A DNA stretch of 64,000 nt, taken from an uncultured Bacteroides sp. Its GTDB lineage: Bacteria; Bacteroidota; Bacteroidia; Bacteroidales; Bacteroidaceae. The notes beneath the pieces were generated by a model, which was given only the letters and a program-made list of their open reading frames with translations, was not told the origin of the DNA and searched no databases. Below, in pieces: positions 35,108 through 42,584 of this stretch. Made by a program: the position numbers and the translations under genes. The DNA is taken from NCBI GenBank assembly GCA_902388495.1, contig CABMPP010000020.1, forward strand, positions 1-64,000. Reading direction: 5' to 3'. Positions within the stretch are counted from its first letter, which is position 1; the number at the start of each line of letters is the position of its first letter.

Positions 35108-35746
35108 TCAAATCTGACCACCCTCGGGCTGATTCTGTGCACGAAAAGACAATTTAAATCCCTCATAAACAGCGATCCCATAGAATAATGCAGTCATGGA
35201 AGCCAGATTTTCCAGCATCAGCGAGGCAAGTTCTCCATAATCGGCTTTAAGCAAAACCTCCATATAGCTCACCTCATAATCCTGTGCTATATATCCTACG
35301 AAAGAGAAGAAATCTCCTAAAATACAGCTGATTAGTGCCAGAACTGCCCCGATAATACCAAAGACAGGACGTATTCCCTTGCCCTGCCGCATGGCAAAAC
35401 CAACAAGGAAACCTACCCCGATAGCCATATATCCTATCTGATAGCCCGTAGAGACAGATATCAAAGCCCATGCCGCAGCTCCAAGAATACTGGCACCCAC
35501 TGCATACAGCACACCTTTAGGAAGATTCTCTTCGGCAAGCAATTCTTCTCTTGTCTTTGTCACCGGAAAATCGTCCGGTTTGGGAGGAGCCATTTTCTCC
35601 AACACTTCATCTTTCTCAAAGTTCTCGCATGTTCCCTCAAATGCAGGAAGGTCCCCGGTGCGCTTGCAAATAAGTCCTTTTCCATTCACAAAGTCACGTA
35701 GTGCACAGTTCCGGCAATACATTTCAATTTCTTCTACTGTTGCCAT
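35108..35746 (-). CDS. Membrane protein with N-terminal four-cysteine motif
   Basis: A 212-residue protein. The N-terminal ~45 residues hold four cysteines (YCRNCALRDF, LICKRTGD, GTCENF), which may form a small zinc or iron-sulfur site facing the cytosol. A linker rich in Pro, Asp and Lys follows, then about four membrane helices (about 75-200: LYAVGASILGAAAWALI, IGYMAIGVGFLVGFAM, VFGIIGAVLALISCIL, SMTALFYGIAVYEGF). No known enzyme motif is present. It is upstream of valS on the same strand with its own promoter. The function is unknown. Confidence 0.75.
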   Translation of the reverse strand: MATVEEIEMYCRNCALRDFVNGKGLICKRTGDLPAFEGTCENFEKDEVLEKMAPPKPDDFPVTKTREELLAEENLPKGVLYAVGASILGAAAWALISVSTGYQIGYMAIGVGFLVGFAMRQGKGIRPVFGIIGAVLALISCILGDFFSFVGYIAQDYEVSYMEVLLKADYGELASLMLENLASMTALFYGIAVYEGFKLSFRAQNQPEGGQI

Positions 35747-35820
35747 ATTTTAATCAGTTTATGTTGAACAAATGTTCCTGTTATGACAAACCATCGAGTA
35801 GTCATTAACAGTTTTTTTTG

Positions 35821-35828
35821 CAAATATA
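35821..35828 (-). promoter_or_regulatory. -7 box of the 35746 membrane-protein gene
   Basis: TATATTTG on the minus strand matches TAnnTTTG and would give a leader of about 65 nt. Confidence 0.55.
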
Positions 35829-35862
35829 AAGGTATTTTTTCGCGTGACGTTTATTAAATGCA

Positions 35863-35870
35863 TATTTTTG
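35863..35870 (+). promoter_or_regulatory. -7 box of the DUF3810 gene
   Basis: TATTTTTG matches TAnnTTTG, 19 bp before the ATG at 35890. The divergent promoters occupy a 143-bp gap. Confidence 0.6.
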
Positions 35871-35889
35871 TTGGACAAATATTCTACGA

Positions 35890-36942
35890 ATGATGAAACG
35901 GAAGCTGAAAGTAAGATACGTAGTGCTGGGAGCGTTGCTGCTCCTTGTATGGGTCACGCAGTGGATCCCTGCTTTGGGAAATATATATTCGCAAACGATT
36001 TATCCCGTCATCTCCTACGTACTGTCGTTCTTTTCCAATTTAGTTCCTTTTGCCGTAGGCGATTTGTTTATATTTCTCAGCATTGCGGGGATCATAGTAT
36101 ATCCCATTTACGGCCGCATCCGTAAAAAAACGCCGTGGAAGAAGTTACTGCTGCACGATGTGGAATATCTGCTATGGATATATGTATGGTTCTATCTGGC
36201 TTGGGGGCTCAACTATTCTCAAAGCAATTTTTATCAACGAAGCGGGATTCCCTACACGGCCTATACACCAGAGAATTTTCAAGCATTCGTAGACAATTAT
36301 ATTACTCAACTGAACCGTTCGTACACCCCGGTAAGCAGTATCGATAAGGACTTGATATGCAAAGAGACCGTCCGGCTATACAATCAGCTAAGCGACAGCC
36401 TCGCTGTGCATCGCCCCCCCCACCCGTCTCCGCGGGCAAAGACAATGCTCTTTACCCCGTTCATCTCAATGGTGGGCGTGACCGGCAGCATGGGACCTTT
36501 CTTCTGCGAGTTTACGCTAAACGGGGATTTACTTCCCGCCAATTATCCGGCTACCTATGCTCACGAACTGGCACACCTGCTGGGCATCACCAGCGAAGCG
36601 GAGGCCAACTTCTACGCCTATCAGGTTTGCACACGTTCGCAGGCAATGGGCATCCGTTTCAGCGGATACTTTTCTGTTCTCAGCCATGTGCTGGGCAACG
36701 CCCGCCGCCTGATGAGCGAAGAAGAATACACGCAGCTCTTCAACCGGATACGTCCCGAAATCATCGAACTGGCAAGGAAAAACCAAGAATACTGGATGGA
36801 AAAATACAGCCCGCTCATAGGCGATATTCAAGACTGGATATACGATTTGTACCTGAAAGGAAACAAAATACAAAGCGGGCGGAAAAACTATTCCGAAGTG
36901 ATAGGGCTGCTCATCTCTTACGAAGAATGGAAAAAGCATTAA
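35890..36942 (+). CDS. DUF3810 putative membrane zinc metallopeptidase
   Basis: A 350-residue inner-membrane protein. Three hydrophobic segments lie in the first ~115 residues (VLGALLLLVWVTQWIPA, FAVGDLFIFLSIAGIIVY, LLWIYVWFYLAWGLNY). The rest is soluble and contains HELAH at 225-229 followed by SEAEAN at 235-240. This arrangement fits a zinc HExxH site with a downstream Glu ligand (E238), so peptidase activity is plausible though not established for DUF3810. The gene is followed 12 bp later by mazG and probably shares its transcript. Confidence 0.85.
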   Translation: MMKRKLKVRYVVLGALLLLVWVTQWIPALGNIYSQTIYPVISYVLSFFSNLVPFAVGDLFIFLSIAGIIVYPIYGRIRKKTPWKKLLLHDVEYLLWIYVWFYLAWGLNYSQSNFYQRSGIPYTAYTPENFQAFVDNYITQLNRSYTPVSSIDKDLICKETVRLYNQLSDSLAVHRPPHPSPRAKTMLFTPFISMVGVTGSMGPFFCEFTLNGDLLPANYPATYAHELAHLLGITSEAEANFYAYQVCTRSQAMGIRFSGYFSVLSHVLGNARRLMSEEEYTQLFNRIRPEIIELARKNQEYWMEKYSPLIGDIQDWIYDLYLKGNKIQSGRKNYSEVIGLLISYEEWKKH

Positions 36943-36954
36943 ACAATTAATATC

Positions 36955-37746
36955 ATGCATACAAGAAAAGAACAAATGGAAGCCTTCGGACGCTTCCTCG
37001 ACATTCTCGACGAACTCCGCGAGAAATGTCCCTGGGACCGCAAGCAGACGAACGAAAGCCTGCGCCCCAACACCATCGAAGAGACTTATGAACTGTGCGA
37101 CGCCCTGATGCGCGACGACAAGAAAGACATCTGTAAAGAACTGGGAGACGTACTGCTGCACGTAGCTTTCTATGCCAAGATAGGCTCCGAAACCGGCGAT
37201 TTTGACATGAAGGATGTATGCGATCATCTCTGCGAGAAACTGATCTTCCGCCATCCTCACGTATTCGGTGATGTAAAAGCCGAAACTGCCGGACAAGTCT
37301 CCGAAAACTGGGAACAGCTGAAGCTGAAAGAAAAAGACGGGAACAAAACCGTATTAAGCGGTGTACCTGCCGCCCTCCCCTCGCTTATCAAGGCTTATCG
37401 CATCCAGGACAAGGCACGGAATGTTGGTTTCGACTGGGAGGAACGCGAACAAGTCTGGGACAAAGTGAAAGAGGAAATCCAGGAATTTCAGGCAGAAGTA
37501 GCCCACATGGACAAAGACAAGGCAGAAGCCGAGTTCGGCGATGTGATGTTCAGCCTCATCAATGCTGCCCGCCTCTACAAAATCAACCCGGACAATGCAC
37601 TGGAACACACGAACCAGAAGTTCATCCGCCGCTTCAATTATGTGGAAGCACACAGCATCAAAGAAGGAAAAAGTCTCCACGATATGACGCTCGAAGAGAT
37701 GGACAAACTGTGGAATGAAGCGAAAGCATTGGAACAAAAAAAATAG
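36955..37746 (+). CDS. mazG: Nucleoside triphosphate pyrophosphohydrolase MazG
   Basis: Hydrolyses (d)NTPs to NMP and pyrophosphate, cleaning aberrant nucleotides and affecting the ppGpp response. It has 263 residues with two MazG repeats, as in E. coli MazG. The first metal site is EETYEL...KELGDVLLH (about 42-67); the second is EEIQEF...EFGDVMFSLIN (about 180-205). The opening LREKCPWDRKQT is the typical N-terminal signature. It is second in an operon with the DUF3810 gene. The stop codon forms the base of the first hairpin of a repeat array. Confidence 0.96.
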   Translation: MHTRKEQMEAFGRFLDILDELREKCPWDRKQTNESLRPNTIEETYELCDALMRDDKKDICKELGDVLLHVAFYAKIGSETGDFDMKDVCDHLCEKLIFRHPHVFGDVKAETAGQVSENWEQLKLKEKDGNKTVLSGVPAALPSLIKAYRIQDKARNVGFDWEEREQVWDKVKEEIQEFQAEVAHMDKDKAEAEFGDVMFSLINAARLYKINPDNALEHTNQKFIRRFNYVEAHSIKEGKSLHDMTLEEMDKLWNEAKALEQKK

Positions 37747-37822
37747 ATCATCTGTTTGGGGTAAACAGATGATCTATCAGGCCTCAACAGATGGTCTGTT
37801 TTATGCAAACAGACCATCTGTT
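37743..37822. repeat. Two tandem perfect hairpins, four ~22-bp palindromic units
   Basis: ATAGATCATCTGTTT (37743-37757) pairs perfectly with 37763-37777. AACAGATGGTCTGTTT (37786-37801) pairs perfectly with 37807-37822. The cores AGATCATCT, AGATGATCT, AGATGGTCT and AGACCATCT start at 37745, 37767, 37789 and 37811, exactly 22 bp apart. The array fills the gap between convergent mazG and the Spy-like gene. It may act as a bidirectional terminator, but the periodicity is unusual for one. Confidence 0.85.
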
Positions 37823-37823
37823 T

Positions 37824-38300
37824 TTATTTCTTCGACGGTTGTTTCTTATCCGGTCCGCCCTTCCCTTTCTGATTCATGCCTTTCAGCAATTCTCGATGGA
37901 ATCGCATCTCTGCTCTCTGCACCAGATATATCTTTTTGCAAGAGAGAATCTTCTTGAATTTATCAAAGTATGTCTTGTCCAAACGATCGGAAGCAATGCG
38001 GGCATCATAAACCCCCTCCATGATTTCGGCATACTGGGCCTCGGTTGTCTTTTCATCTTTTCCTTTCCGAAGCAGATTCCATGCTTCGTCATTGAGTTGC
38101 TTCTTCCTGTCTTGCAACTCAAAGTAAAGGGGAAAGAATTTGGTTGCTTCCTCCTTGGTCAATCCGGCTTTTTCTGTGATAAAAGCCTTCTGCTTGGCAC
38201 GGAACTCATCTTGAGTCAAGTGTTGGTCACATCCGTCGGTAGCCCAAAGCAAAGGCATCATACCGCATATCATCACAAATAAAACGATCAGCTTTTTCAT
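37824..38300 (-). CDS. Spy/CpxP-like periplasmic protein
   Basis: A 158-residue exported helical protein with signal peptide MKKLIVLFVMICGMMPLLWA. The mature part is highly charged and helical (LTQDEFRAKQKAFITEKAGLT, FPLYFELQDRKKQLN), resembling the LTXXQ-type Spy/CpxP family of periplasmic chaperones and stress sensors. The C-terminus is a basic tail (KGKGGPDKKQPSKK). It lies 19 bp after a small membrane protein and downstream of an ECF sigma factor, so it is probably the periplasmic output or sensor of that cassette. Confidence 0.75.
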   Translation of the reverse strand: MKKLIVLFVMICGMMPLLWATDGCDQHLTQDEFRAKQKAFITEKAGLTKEEATKFFPLYFELQDRKKQLNDEAWNLLRKGKDEKTTEAQYAEIMEGVYDARIASDRLDKTYFDKFKKILSCKKIYLVQRAEMRFHRELLKGMNQKGKGGPDKKQPSKK

Positions 38301-38319
38301 TTTTCAATTAGTTAAGTAG

Positions 38320-38688
38320 TTATTCTGCTTCAGAATCGGCAAGATAAACATACAGTGAGTAGTCATCCAACATGGAGTTTTCCACAGCCATGTTGATATA
38401 TTCCATTTCAGTGTCCGTATCATCGGCAGCCAAATTATTGCCGCCCGGTGTAGTACGGTCCGTAGAGGCTACGCGGATAATCAGTGCTGCGCCAATGAAC
38501 ATGGCAGTCATATACAACCAAGGTCTTACCCTCTCCCACATCGTAGATTCTTTCTGTACAACAGCAAGTTTCTCTTTTTCAGGAAGTCGGTTCATTACCT
38601 CTGAAGTAAGATTTTCGAAGTAGCCATCGGGGACGCGGAAAGGATTCTCCGTCCCTATCTTATTCTTTATTTTATCTTCTTCTTTCAT
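38320..38688 (-). CDS. Small single-pass membrane protein, probable anti-sigma factor
   Basis: A 122-residue protein with a cytosolic N-terminus (FRVPDGYFENLTSEVMNRLPE), one membrane helix (about 53-70, WLYMTAMFIGAALIIRVAS) and an acidic periplasmic tail. The PDGYFENL motif is common in Bacteroidetes proteins encoded next to ECF sigma factors. The position between the sigma gene (47 bp upstream) and the Spy-like gene suggests it restrains the sigma factor. There is no classical zinc anti-sigma motif, so this role is inferred. Confidence 0.7.
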   Translation of the reverse strand: MKEEDKIKNKIGTENPFRVPDGYFENLTSEVMNRLPEKEKLAVVQKESTMWERVRPWLYMTAMFIGAALIIRVASTDRTTPGGNNLAADDTDTEMEYINMAVENSMLDDYSLYVYLADSEAE

Positions 38689-38735
38689 AAGCTATCTCCT
38701 CTCTGTTTTGTTAGACAATGTTTCGTGGCAAAGGT

Positions 38736-39290
38736 TTAATACTCTTCACCCAAAAACTTTTCTATTTTTTTCACGGCATGATGGTAGGAGGCTTTCAATG
38801 CGCCTACAGTGGTACCGAAGATGTCGGACATCTCCTCGTATTTCATTTCCTGATAATATTTCAAGTTGAATACCATCCGTTGCTTTTCGGGCAAGGTGAG
38901 CAGGGCTTTCTGAAGCATCATCTGCGCCTTGTCGCCCGAGAAATAAGGGTCGCTTTCCAACTTCTGAAGTGCATCGGCCTCGGGATCATCTAAAGAGACC
39001 GTAGCAGTGGCCCGCTGTTTGTTCAGAAAAGTAAGACACTCGTTCAAGGCGATGCGATAGAGCCAAGTGGAGAGTTTGGCTTCGGCCCGGAAATAGTCGA
39101 TATTCGTCCATGCTTTAATGAAAGTATTCTGAAGCAGATCGTTCGTATCTTCATGAGAGAGCACCATACGACGGATTTGCCAATACAGCTGCTCACTATA
39201 TTGGGCGACAATCATCTCAAATCCTCGCTTCTGTGTGCTTTCCTTTTGCAAGAGCGTCAACACTTCGCGTTCATTATAGGAAGGAGTCAT
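38736..39290 (-). CDS. ECF RNA polymerase sigma factor
   Basis: A 184-residue sigma-70 family protein. Region 2 is about residues 25-90 (YSEQLYWQIRRMVLSHEDTN, LLQNTFIKAWTNID, STWLYRIALNECLTFL). Region 4 is about 130-180 (TLPEKQRMVFNLKYYQ, MKYEEMSDIFGTTVGALKAS). It lacks FecI-type features and is not next to a SusC. With its small membrane partner and Spy-like protein it forms a three-gene cassette typical of envelope-stress control. Confidence 0.93.
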   Translation of the reverse strand: MTPSYNEREVLTLLQKESTQKRGFEMIVAQYSEQLYWQIRRMVLSHEDTNDLLQNTFIKAWTNIDYFRAEAKLSTWLYRIALNECLTFLNKQRATATVSLDDPEADALQKLESDPYFSGDKAQMMLQKALLTLPEKQRMVFNLKYYQEMKYEEMSDIFGTTVGALKASYHHAVKKIEKFLGEEY

Positions 39291-39323
39291 AAGTTTCTGT
39301 TCGCATTTGTTTGTTTAGACTGA

Positions 39324-39331
39324 CAAAGATA
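39324..39331 (-). promoter_or_regulatory. -7 box of the ECF sigma cassette
   Basis: TATCTTTG on the minus strand, 33 bp before the sigma gene start. Confidence 0.55.
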
Positions 39332-39344
39332 GCAAAAGTTTAAT

Positions 39345-40259
39345 TCATACTGACATACAAAGCGTTTCTTTAGCAAGCTGGGTATCGGAAAAAATGGCCG
39401 ATGCTTCTTGCAACAATACGTTTTCATCTTCATAACGCGCCGAGAAATGGCCGATCAGCAGTTTCTTTACTTCTGCACTCCTGGCTATTTCGGCAGCTTG
39501 CGCAGCTGTCGTATGGAATGTTTCTTTGGCGCGTGGTGCATCTTCATTGGCAAAAGTCGCCTCATGGAAAAGCAGGTCGACACCCTTTATCTGCTCCACA
39601 ATAGAAGGCATGTAAATGGTATCGGAACAATAGGCATAGCTACGGGGCGGTGCAGAAGGACGGGTCAAGAGCGTATTCGCAATGATATCTCCTTCAGGGG
39701 TTATATAGTCGGCACCGTTCTTTATGCGGTTCAGTTCATACGTCGGCACTTGGTAGAAATCGATCATCTCACGGATAATATGGTTAGGACGTTGCTTTTC
39801 GGCAAACAGAAAACCGCAACATGGCATGCGATGCCGTAAAGGGATAGTGGTCACCGTCAACGAACGGTCTTCGTAAATCACCGCCGGTTCTTTCGTCTCG
39901 AATTCATGAAAAAGCACTTTATACGTCATCTGCCGATTAAAGAAATCGAGCATCGGGGCGAGCAAAGCCTCCAGTCCCCAGGGAGAATGGATATGCAGTT
40001 CGGCAGTACGCCCCAGCAAGTTGAGCGTAGATATCAGTCCCAGCAACCCGAAACAATGGTCACCATGCAGATGCGAGATGAAGATATGATTCAGTCTCGA
40101 AAACTTGAGGCGGGATTTGCGGAACTGCAACTGTGCCCCCTCACCACAATCAATCATAAACAATTTATCGCGCACATTCACCACTTGCGAAGTAGGGAAA
40201 TGCCGGGTAGTGGGTAGTGCCGATCCACACCCGAGAATATGTAGTTCAAATTTCTCCAT
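39345..40259 (-). CDS. rnz: Ribonuclease Z
   Basis: A metallo-beta-lactamase-fold endonuclease that trims tRNA 3' ends. It has 304 residues, the short RNase Z form. The zinc motif HLHGDH is at residues 63-68, with CGEGAQLQFRKSRL before it and the later LFHEATFANEDAPRAKETFHTT and LLIGHFSARY typical of the family. The start at 40259 (MEKFELHILGCGSALPT) matches homologues; an upstream in-frame ATG adds six residues. It lies downstream of rpsA on the same strand, beyond the rpsA terminator. Confidence 0.96.
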   Translation of the reverse strand: MEKFELHILGCGSALPTTRHFPTSQVVNVRDKLFMIDCGEGAQLQFRKSRLKFSRLNHIFISHLHGDHCFGLLGLISTLNLLGRTAELHIHSPWGLEALLAPMLDFFNRQMTYKVLFHEFETKEPAVIYEDRSLTVTTIPLRHRMPCCGFLFAEKQRPNHIIREMIDFYQVPTYELNRIKNGADYITPEGDIIANTLLTRPSAPPRSYAYCSDTIYMPSIVEQIKGVDLLFHEATFANEDAPRAKETFHTTAAQAAEIARSAEVKKLLIGHFSARYEDENVLLQEASAIFSDTQLAKETLCMSV

Positions 40260-40301
40260 GATGATGCAAAGGAACACAAATTACGCAAATTACACAAAAG
40301 A

Positions 40302-40327
40302 AAGGCGCTTGTTTTCACAAGCGCCTT
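40302..40327 (-). terminator. rpsA terminator
   Basis: AAGGCGCTTG (40302-40311) pairs perfectly with CAAGCGCCTT (40318-40327) across a 6-nt loop, with a short T-run on the minus strand, 26 bp after the rpsA stop. Confidence 0.8.
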
Positions 40328-40352
40328 ACCTTATTTATATATAGAAAGCTGA

Positions 40353-42149
40353 TTATTTCTTTCCGGCTTCCATCTGCTCTTTCAAAGCAGCCAAAGCATC
40401 GATGTCACCCAAAGTAGTAGAAGCAGCCTGGTTTTGGATTGCAGGAGCAGCCTCTTCTCTCTTGTTACCGGTAGTCTTCTTGGCAGCCTTCTTCTCAGCT
40501 CTTTCTTCTGCTTTTGCAGCATCTTCGAAGATACGGCTGTGAGAAAGGATGATACGCTTAGCGTCCTTGTTGAACTCGATAACCTTGAATTCCAATTTCT
40601 CGTCCATCTGAGCCTGTGAGCCGTCTTCCTTAACGAGGTGTTTCGGAGTAGCGAAACCTTCTACGCCATAAGGCAGAGCAACAACAGCACCCTTATCCAG
40701 CATTTCGATGATAGTACCTTCGTGTACTGAACCTACTGTAAATACAGTTTCGAATACATCCCAGGGATTCTCTTCGAGTTGCTTGTGACCAAGGCTCAAG
40801 CGACGGTTTTCCTTGTCGATTTCCAAAACCTGTACGTCGATGTCGGCACCAATCTGAGTGAATTCAGAAGGATGTTTAACTTTCTTCGTCCAAGACAGGT
40901 CAGAGATATGGATCAAGCCGTCAACGCCTTCTTCGATTTCTACGAATACACCGAAGTTAGTGAAGTTACGAACCTTAGCAGTGTGCTTGCTTCCGATAGG
41001 ATATTTCTCTTCGATAGTTTCCCAAGGATCAGCTTTCAGCTGCTTGATACCGAGAGACATCTTACGTTCTTCACGATCCAGAGTCAGAACTACAGCTTCT
41101 ACTTCGTCACCTACCTTCATGAAGTCTTGTGCAGAACGCAAGTGCTGGCTCCAAGACATTTCAGATACGTGGATCAGACCTTCAACACCCGGAGCGATTT
41201 CGATGAATGCACCGTAGTCAGCCATAACGACTACTCTACCCTTCACGTGGTCACCCACCTTCAGGTTAGTGTCGAGAGCATCCCAAGGATGAGGAGTAAG
41301 TTGTTTCAGACCCAGAGCGATACGCTTCTTCTCGTCGTCGAAATCAAGGATAACAACGTTGAGTTTCTGGTCGAGTTCAACCACCTCTTTCGGATCGCTA
41401 ACGCGGCCCCAAGAAAGGTCGGTGATGTGAATCAAACCGTCTACGCCACCCAGGTCGATAAATACACCATAGGAAGTGATATTCTTAACGGTACCTTCAA
41501 GGACTTGTCCTTTTTCGAGCTTACCGATAATTTCTTTCTTCTGTTGTTCCAGTTCAGCTTCGATAAGAGCCTTGTGAGATACAACAACGTTTTTGAATTC
41601 CTGGTTGATCTTAACCACTTTGAATTCCATTGTTTTGCCAACGAATACATCATAGTCACGGATCGGTTTAACGTCGATCTGAGAACCCGGCAAGAATGCT
41701 TCGATTCCGAATACGTCTACGATCATACCACCCTTCGTGCGGCACTTGATGTAACCCTTGATAATTTCTTCGTTTTCCAAAGCAGCATTTACGCGATCCC
41801 AAGAACGAGTAGCGCGGGCTTTGCGGTGAGACAGAACGAGCTGTCCTTTTTTGTCTTCCTGATTTTCGATGTATACTTCTACCGTATCACCTACTTTCAG
41901 TTCCGGATTGTAACGGAATTCACTCATCGGAATGATACCGTCTGATTTGTAACCGATGTTCACAACTACTTCACGCTTGTTCATTGCAATTACGGTTCCG
42001 TCAACTACCTCGCGGTCGTTAACTTTGTTCAGCGTATCGTCATACGCCTTTTCCAAGTCTTCGTGACTTGCACTTGCTACGGATTCACCGTTCTCATAAG
42101 CATCCCAGTTGAAGTCTTCAATAGGAGCTACATTCTTCAAATTTTCCAT
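40353..42149 (-). CDS. rpsA: 30S ribosomal protein S1
   Basis: Binds mRNA on the small ribosomal subunit. It has 598 residues with six S1 (OB-fold) repeats; clear examples open with GTVIAMNKREVVVNIG, GTVKNITSYGVFIDLGGVDG, GRVVVMADYGAFIEIAPG and AKVRNFTNFGVFVEIEEG. The C-terminal ~55 residues are a charged low-complexity tail (AEERAEKKAAKKTTGNK). S1 is often autoregulated through its leader; here the leader is about 58 nt from a strong promoter. Confidence 0.97.
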   Translation of the reverse strand: MENLKNVAPIEDFNWDAYENGESVASASHEDLEKAYDDTLNKVNDREVVDGTVIAMNKREVVVNIGYKSDGIIPMSEFRYNPELKVGDTVEVYIENQEDKKGQLVLSHRKARATRSWDRVNAALENEEIIKGYIKCRTKGGMIVDVFGIEAFLPGSQIDVKPIRDYDVFVGKTMEFKVVKINQEFKNVVVSHKALIEAELEQQKKEIIGKLEKGQVLEGTVKNITSYGVFIDLGGVDGLIHITDLSWGRVSDPKEVVELDQKLNVVILDFDDEKKRIALGLKQLTPHPWDALDTNLKVGDHVKGRVVVMADYGAFIEIAPGVEGLIHVSEMSWSQHLRSAQDFMKVGDEVEAVVLTLDREERKMSLGIKQLKADPWETIEEKYPIGSKHTAKVRNFTNFGVFVEIEEGVDGLIHISDLSWTKKVKHPSEFTQIGADIDVQVLEIDKENRRLSLGHKQLEENPWDVFETVFTVGSVHEGTIIEMLDKGAVVALPYGVEGFATPKHLVKEDGSQAQMDEKLEFKVIEFNKDAKRIILSHSRIFEDAAKAEERAEKKAAKKTTGNKREEAAPAIQNQAASTTLGDIDALAALKEQMEAGKK

Positions 42150-42214
42150 TAATAAATAAATTGTTTAACTCGTTAATTAAGTGAGACTTTATATTGACTC
42201 TTTAAAATCGGCGG

Positions 42215-42245
42215 CAAAGATAGGAGTATTTTCTTGAACTACAAA
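42215..42245 (-). promoter_or_regulatory. rpsA promoter
   Basis: On the minus strand TTTG (42242-42245) and TATCTTTG (42215-42222) are 19 bp apart, a textbook Bacteroides promoter. Confidence 0.85.
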
Positions 42246-42467
42246 AAAATAGACAGATAAAAGTTGCCCTATTATAATGGATAGAACAAGGCATTTTATC
42301 ACGAAAAAACATCTTGATAAGACATGTAATAAGGTATAAAAACACCCTAAATCTCCACTTTTTTCCTTTTACCAACCTATATTCCATCCACTTTTTACAG
42401 AGTAGGCATGTTTGAATTACAATCTATATATCAACTACTTATATATTTATACCTAACAAAAAAGTCC

Positions 42468-42493
42468 ACTTCGAAGTCTTGTTTCAAAACAAG
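42468..42493 (+). promoter_or_regulatory. Two abutting palindromes upstream of the second susC
   Basis: ACTTCGAAGT (42468-42477) and CTTGTTTCAAAACAAG (42478-42493) lie directly side by side, ending 16 bp before the -7 box. The position suits an activator site, possibly for the DUF6377 regulator encoded in the same locus. Confidence 0.5.
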
Positions 42494-42509
42494 CAATATA
42501 CAATTGCCA

Positions 42510-42517
42510 TACATTTG
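42510..42517 (+). promoter_or_regulatory. -7 box of the second susC locus
   Basis: TACATTTG matches TAnnTTTG. The leader is about 60 nt to the ATG at 42585. No good -33 box is seen, consistent with dependence on an activator. Confidence 0.55.
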
Positions 42518-42584
42518 CACAGCTGAAGTCCCAAAGAGACAAAGCCGAAAGAACATTCAATATTAACTTTAAAATTTGATACGT

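Larger units (their letters stand above)
42150..42584. other. 435-bp divergent intergenic region rpsA / susC
   Basis: It holds the rpsA promoter on the left and paired palindromes plus a -7 box for the susC-like gene on the right. The middle (about 42250-42460) is AT-rich, with no open frame or hairpin that I could support. Confidence 0.7.

Noticed and set aside
37743..37822. CRISPR array
   Set aside because: The regular period is only 22 bp with no distinct spacers, and there are no cas genes in the window.
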